This document shows positions 60,991-64,000 of a stretch of DNA of 64,000 bases, piece by piece. The notes beneath the pieces were generated by a model, which was not told the DNA's origin, did no database searches, and saw nothing but the letters and a program-made list of their open reading frames with translations. Source of the stretch: Lycium barbarum (Eukaryota; Streptophyta; Magnoliopsida; Solanales; Solanaceae); the NCBI RefSeq assembly GCF_019175385.1, contig NC_083341.1:16748203-16812202 (forward strand), read 5' to 3'. A program made the position numbers and the translations under genes. The stretch's first letter is position 1. Each line of letters starts with the position of its first letter.

Positions 60991-61698
60991 CGGAAAAGGC
61001 TCATAAATATCCCTAATCTATTGAAAAAGGCTCGTAAATACCCTCCTTCCACCTTTTGGTCTAAAAATACCCTTAAGGTTTGTTTTTGGCTCAAATATAC
61101 CCCTCAAACTAACAAGTTAAAATTAACTCTTTTAAAAAGCCAAATGGCATTTTGTAATTGGTCATAATAAAATTCCGTAATTTAAAAAAAAAAAACTAGA
61201 TTTTTTTTTTAAATCTGGAAGTTTTTTTTAAAATCTAGATTTTTTTTTTTAAATCTGGATTTTTTTTAAATTAAGGAATTTTATTATTGACCAATTACGG
61301 AATTTTTAAATTACCGAATTTTTAAAAAAATCTGGAGTTTTTTTTTTAAATCTGGATTTTTTTTTTTTAAATTACGAAATTTTATTATTGACCAATTACG
61401 AAATTTTATTATTGACCAATTACGGAATTTTTAAATTACGGAATTTTTAAAAAAAATCTGGATTTTTTTTTTAAATTACGGAATTTTATTATTGACCAAT
61501 TACAAAATGCCATTTGGCTTTTTAAAAGAGTTAATTTTTAACTTGTTAGTTTGAGGGGTATATTTGAGCCAAAAACAAACCTTAAGGGTATTGTTAGACC
61601 TAAAAGGTGGATGAAAGGGTATTTTTAGACCAAAAGATGGAAGAAGGGTATTTATGAGCCTTTTTCAATAGGTTAGGGGTATTTATGAGCCTTTTCCG
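60991..61698. mobile_element. Foldback MULE-like element
   Basis: 708 bp whose two ends are long inverted repeats of each other, roughly 190 bp (CGGAAAAGGCTCATAAATA at the left; the right end is its complement). Flanked by the 9-bp duplication AAAATAAAA (60982-60990, 61699-61707). Copy P shows the unoccupied AAAATAAAATAAG site near 48665. The centre has tandem repeats of TTTTTTTAAATCTGGATTTT and ATTATTGACCAATTACGGAA. No coding. Confidence 0.88.
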
Positions 61699-61724
61699 AA
61701 AATAAAATAAGAAGTAAGCTGTTA

Positions 61725-62513
61725 CCCCCTGTTTCCCGTGGTTCATTAATGTATGATTTTCTGGAAACCATGTTTATTTCCATTGTTCTTAAAATTACAT
61801 AGTATGATGTTGTAAACCCGTGGTTCATTCCATGGTTATATAATCATGAAAAATCTCAATTATTGAAACCACAGATTTGATGATTTTTCCGTGGTTACAT
61901 ATTTCATTTCTCCATTATACCCTCCACGCTCCACCATCCACCCTATCCCACCCCTGCCCCACGCTACCACTCACCCCCACTCACCCCTGCCACTCACCCC
62001 ACCCCCGTCCTACCACCCACCCCCACCCCAATTACCCCACTCCTCTGCCACCCACCTCCACCACCCACTACCTCTCACCACCGCCCAACCACCCCACAAC
62101 AACTTACCCCCACCCTCATCCCACACTACCCACCCCTCCACCATTCCTGCCCACTACCCCTCACCACCACGCAACCCCACCCCCACCCTACTACCCACTA
62201 CCCCCACTCTCATCTCACACCACCCACTACCTACTTATTTTTGAAGTTCCTATTTTATTCTTTACCTGAGTTTTATTAATTACATATAAATTATTTCTAA
62301 TTAAGAGTTAAGAGTATTTTAGTAAACTTACAAGTTATTATACAGTACCATACAGTCAAACCAAACAATACAAATGTTATTAAACCACAACAAACGATAC
62401 AGTCTATCTAAACATTGTATTAATTAATACAGTACAATGTAATACAACACCATACTGTACCATACTATACTGTACATTAATGAACCACGGGAAACAACCA
62501 TCCAAACAGAGGG
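61725..62513. mobile_element. Harbinger-like MITE with CCACCC-rich core
   Basis: Inverted ends CCCCCTGTTTCCCGTGGTTC and (complement of the right end) CCCTCTGTTTGGATGGTTG...CCCGTGGTTCATTAATGTA, flanked by TTA (61722-61724, 62514-62516). P has CTA at the empty site. The core 61917-62232 is almost all C, A and T in CCACCC-like units; the long ORFs across it are a compositional artefact. Confidence 0.8.
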
Positions 62514-62571
62514 TTAGAGGAAATGCGAAAACACAAGTAAGAAGTGTAAGGTAGAGTCTCTTTTTCTTGTA

Positions 62572-62971
62572 GCCTGTTTGGCCAAGCTTATTCTCCCCCC
62601 CCCCCCCCCCCCCCCCCCTCCTCTCAAAATACTTATTATTTCAATATGCGTTTAGTTGAAAAAAAGTGAGGTGTTTGGCCAAGCTTTTGAGAGAAAATAA
62701 GTGTTTCTGGGGAGTAGCAGAAACAGTTTTTCAGAAACTAAAAAAAAATAGTTTTTGCCCAAAAGCACTTTTTTGAAAAGTACTTTTGAAAAAAATACAC
62801 ATAGAAACATTTTTTAAAAGTTTGATCAAACATTAATTGCTGCTCAAAAGTGCTTTTTAAATTAATTGGCCAACACAAACCGTTTTTCACCAAAAGTACT
62901 TTTTTGAAAAGCACTTTCTTTTAAAAGTACTTTTTAAAATAAGCTGATTTTTGAAGGTCGGCCAAACAGGC
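62572..62971. mobile_element. Small TIR element containing a C34 run
   Basis: Ends GCCTGTTTGGCCAAGCTT and (complement) GCCTGTTTGGCCGACC, flanked by TA on both sides. The interior has repeated AAAAGTACTTTT palindromes. 62595-62628 is 34 consecutive C. Confidence 0.7.
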
Positions 62972-62981
62972 TATTAATCTC

Positions 62982-63150
62982 TGTGATAGATTATGTAAAT
63001 ATTAATTAGAATATTTTGTAGTCTACTATTTTAGGTTAGAAATATTTTGTATATTGTGTAATCTCCTATTTTAGGTTAGAATATTATTCTCCTATTTTGT
63101 ATATAAACCAATTCAAGTAATGAAAGGATTCAAGGAAAATATTTCTTACA
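62982..63150 (+). mobile_element. 5' LTR of a Ty1/copia element
   Basis: 169 bp, TGTGATAG to TTCTTACA, followed at once by the primer site TGGTATCAGA. TATA box TATATAAA at 63100-63107. Contains a repeated CTATTTTAGGTTAGAA. The other LTR lies beyond the window, so the TSD cannot be checked. Confidence 0.8.
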
Positions 63151-63160
63151 TGGTATCAGA
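63151..63160 (+). other. Primer-binding site of the copia element
   Basis: TGGTATCAGA, tRNA-Met type, directly abutting the LTR. Confidence 0.85.
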
Positions 63161-63248
63161 TTAGGGTTTCTTTCTTCTTCCTCCTTCCGCTACGCCCTAA
63201 ATCCCTATTTTTCTTCCCTATGCCGTCGCCTCCTTCTCTTTTTTTCCC

Positions 63249-64000
63249 ATGGCCGACGCACCTACCACCCCGGCTAAGCCCACGTTCCACCCGGCCCTCG
63301 CGGTCTCCAATATCAAGAATCACATCTCTGTTACTCTTGAGATGGAAAACTCACAATACGGTACATGGGCCGAGCTTTTCAAAATTCATGCTCGTTCTCA
63401 CAAGGTCCTTCATCACATCATTCCGCCACCTAAAGGTAAGGAGAAGCCGGCTCCCAAAACTGATGAGGAATTGAATTATGGACCACCATTGACGCCACCG
63501 TGCTTTAATGGATTTATTCGACAATTTTGAATGATTTGTTGTACACTATCATCGAACCAGACGCTACTGCCATGGACTCTTGGGATCGCTTGTGTGATAT
63601 CTTCCAAGATCATCAAACTTCTCATGCGGTGACTCTCGAACAAGAATTCACGACGACTCGTATGAAGGATTTTCCCAATGCCTCTTCCTATTGTCAACGT
63701 CTTAAGAGCCTTGCCGATCAACTGAAAAACGTCGGGGCTCCCGTGACGAATAGCCGCCTTATCCTTCAACTGGTCTCGGGTCTCACTGAAGCGTACAAAG
63801 GGGTTGGAACACAAATTCGCCATGCCAAGCCGCTCCCCCCATTCACTGAGGCTCGATCTTCCCTTGTTTTGGAAGAACGTGAACTTGCGAGTATGGTGTC
63901 TCACGGGTCAAGTTCGGCTATGGTGGCCTCGGTCGACGACGCACCACTCTCCTCGGACAACACAAGCTTACGTCGAGGGAAATCAAAAAATTCCCGCGGC
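63249..64000 (+). pseudogene. gag of the copia element (partial, broken)
   Basis: Begins MADAPTTPAKPTFHPALAVS, then NIKNHISVTLEMENSQYGTW and AELFKIHARSH, the start of plant copia Gag (UBN2-type domain). At about 63476 the frame shifts: the next family motif, a WTTIDATVL-like stretch, is read in another frame, where the expected CAA of VLQW is TAA (63506-63508). From there an open frame runs to the window edge (YTIIEPDATAMDSWDRL, FPNASSYCQRLKSLADQL, GLTEAYKGVGTQI). Two lesions within 35 bp make it non-functional. Protease and pol would follow outside. Confidence 0.85.

Larger units (their letters stand above)
51146..62530. repeat. Host segment duplication, copy Q
   Basis: Homologous to P in order (see copy P), interrupted by the Helitron, the foldback MULE and the Harbinger-like MITE, and lacking the P stretch 20760-23690. 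Confidence 0.85.

Noticed and set aside
61877..62269. Long overlapping Pro/His/Thr-rich ORFs
   Set aside because: They exist because the CCACCC tract is low in stops; there is no domain, and they lie within a MITE core.

Overview
The window is repeat-dominated plant nuclear DNA. The LTR sequence types, the TS/SolS-like SINE and the mitochondrial stomatin-like gene remnants suggest a dicot, probably Solanaceae; this is pattern recognition, not a search result. No intact host gene is visible. Almost everything is transposable elements, gene fragments and two large duplications. Coordinates come from reading the sequence by eye; divergences were not computed.

Layout, 1-20 kb: positions 1-601 are the minus-strand gag of a Ty3/gypsy element (element D). 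From its gag start codon onward, about 9 kb (600-9592) is repeated head to tail at 9593-19681. Each unit holds the 5' LTR of D, an older LTR end carrying a MULE-like MITE, two copies of a dispersed AT-rich repeat, and a broken stomatin-like protein (SLP) gene. A third SLP fragment follows at 19.65-20.12 kb.

Layout, 20-62.5 kb: a second host segment exists twice. Copy P is 20235-24016 plus 47654-48695, and copy Q is 51146-62530. P is split by a nested retrotransposon stack, 24017-47653. The outer element A (Tekay/Del-type chromovirus, + strand, TSD AAGAC) carries a solo LTR in its 5' LTR (26185-29251, TSD ATACT) and a second full-length element of the same family in its RNase H region (B, - strand, 32761-43082, TSD TGCAG). 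Copy Q keeps the empty site for A. Q itself received a 7.5-kb Helitron (51662-59199), a foldback MULE (60991-61698) and a Harbinger-like MITE (61725-62513), for which P is the empty or nearly empty site. The Helitron carries a captured exon of 6-phosphogluconolactonase, a LINE fragment and a collapsed remnant of its own replicase-helicase.

Layout, 62.5-64 kb: a short MITE with a C34 run, then the 5' LTR, primer-binding site and broken gag of a Ty1/copia element that runs off the window.

How the parts relate: the elements record an order of events. The P/Q duplication came first, then A in P and the Q insertions, then B and the solo LTR inside A. A and B differ in every disabling mutation I could find except one: an in-frame UAG at the gag/protease boundary that both share. 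That makes the UAG a candidate translational readthrough signal rather than decay.
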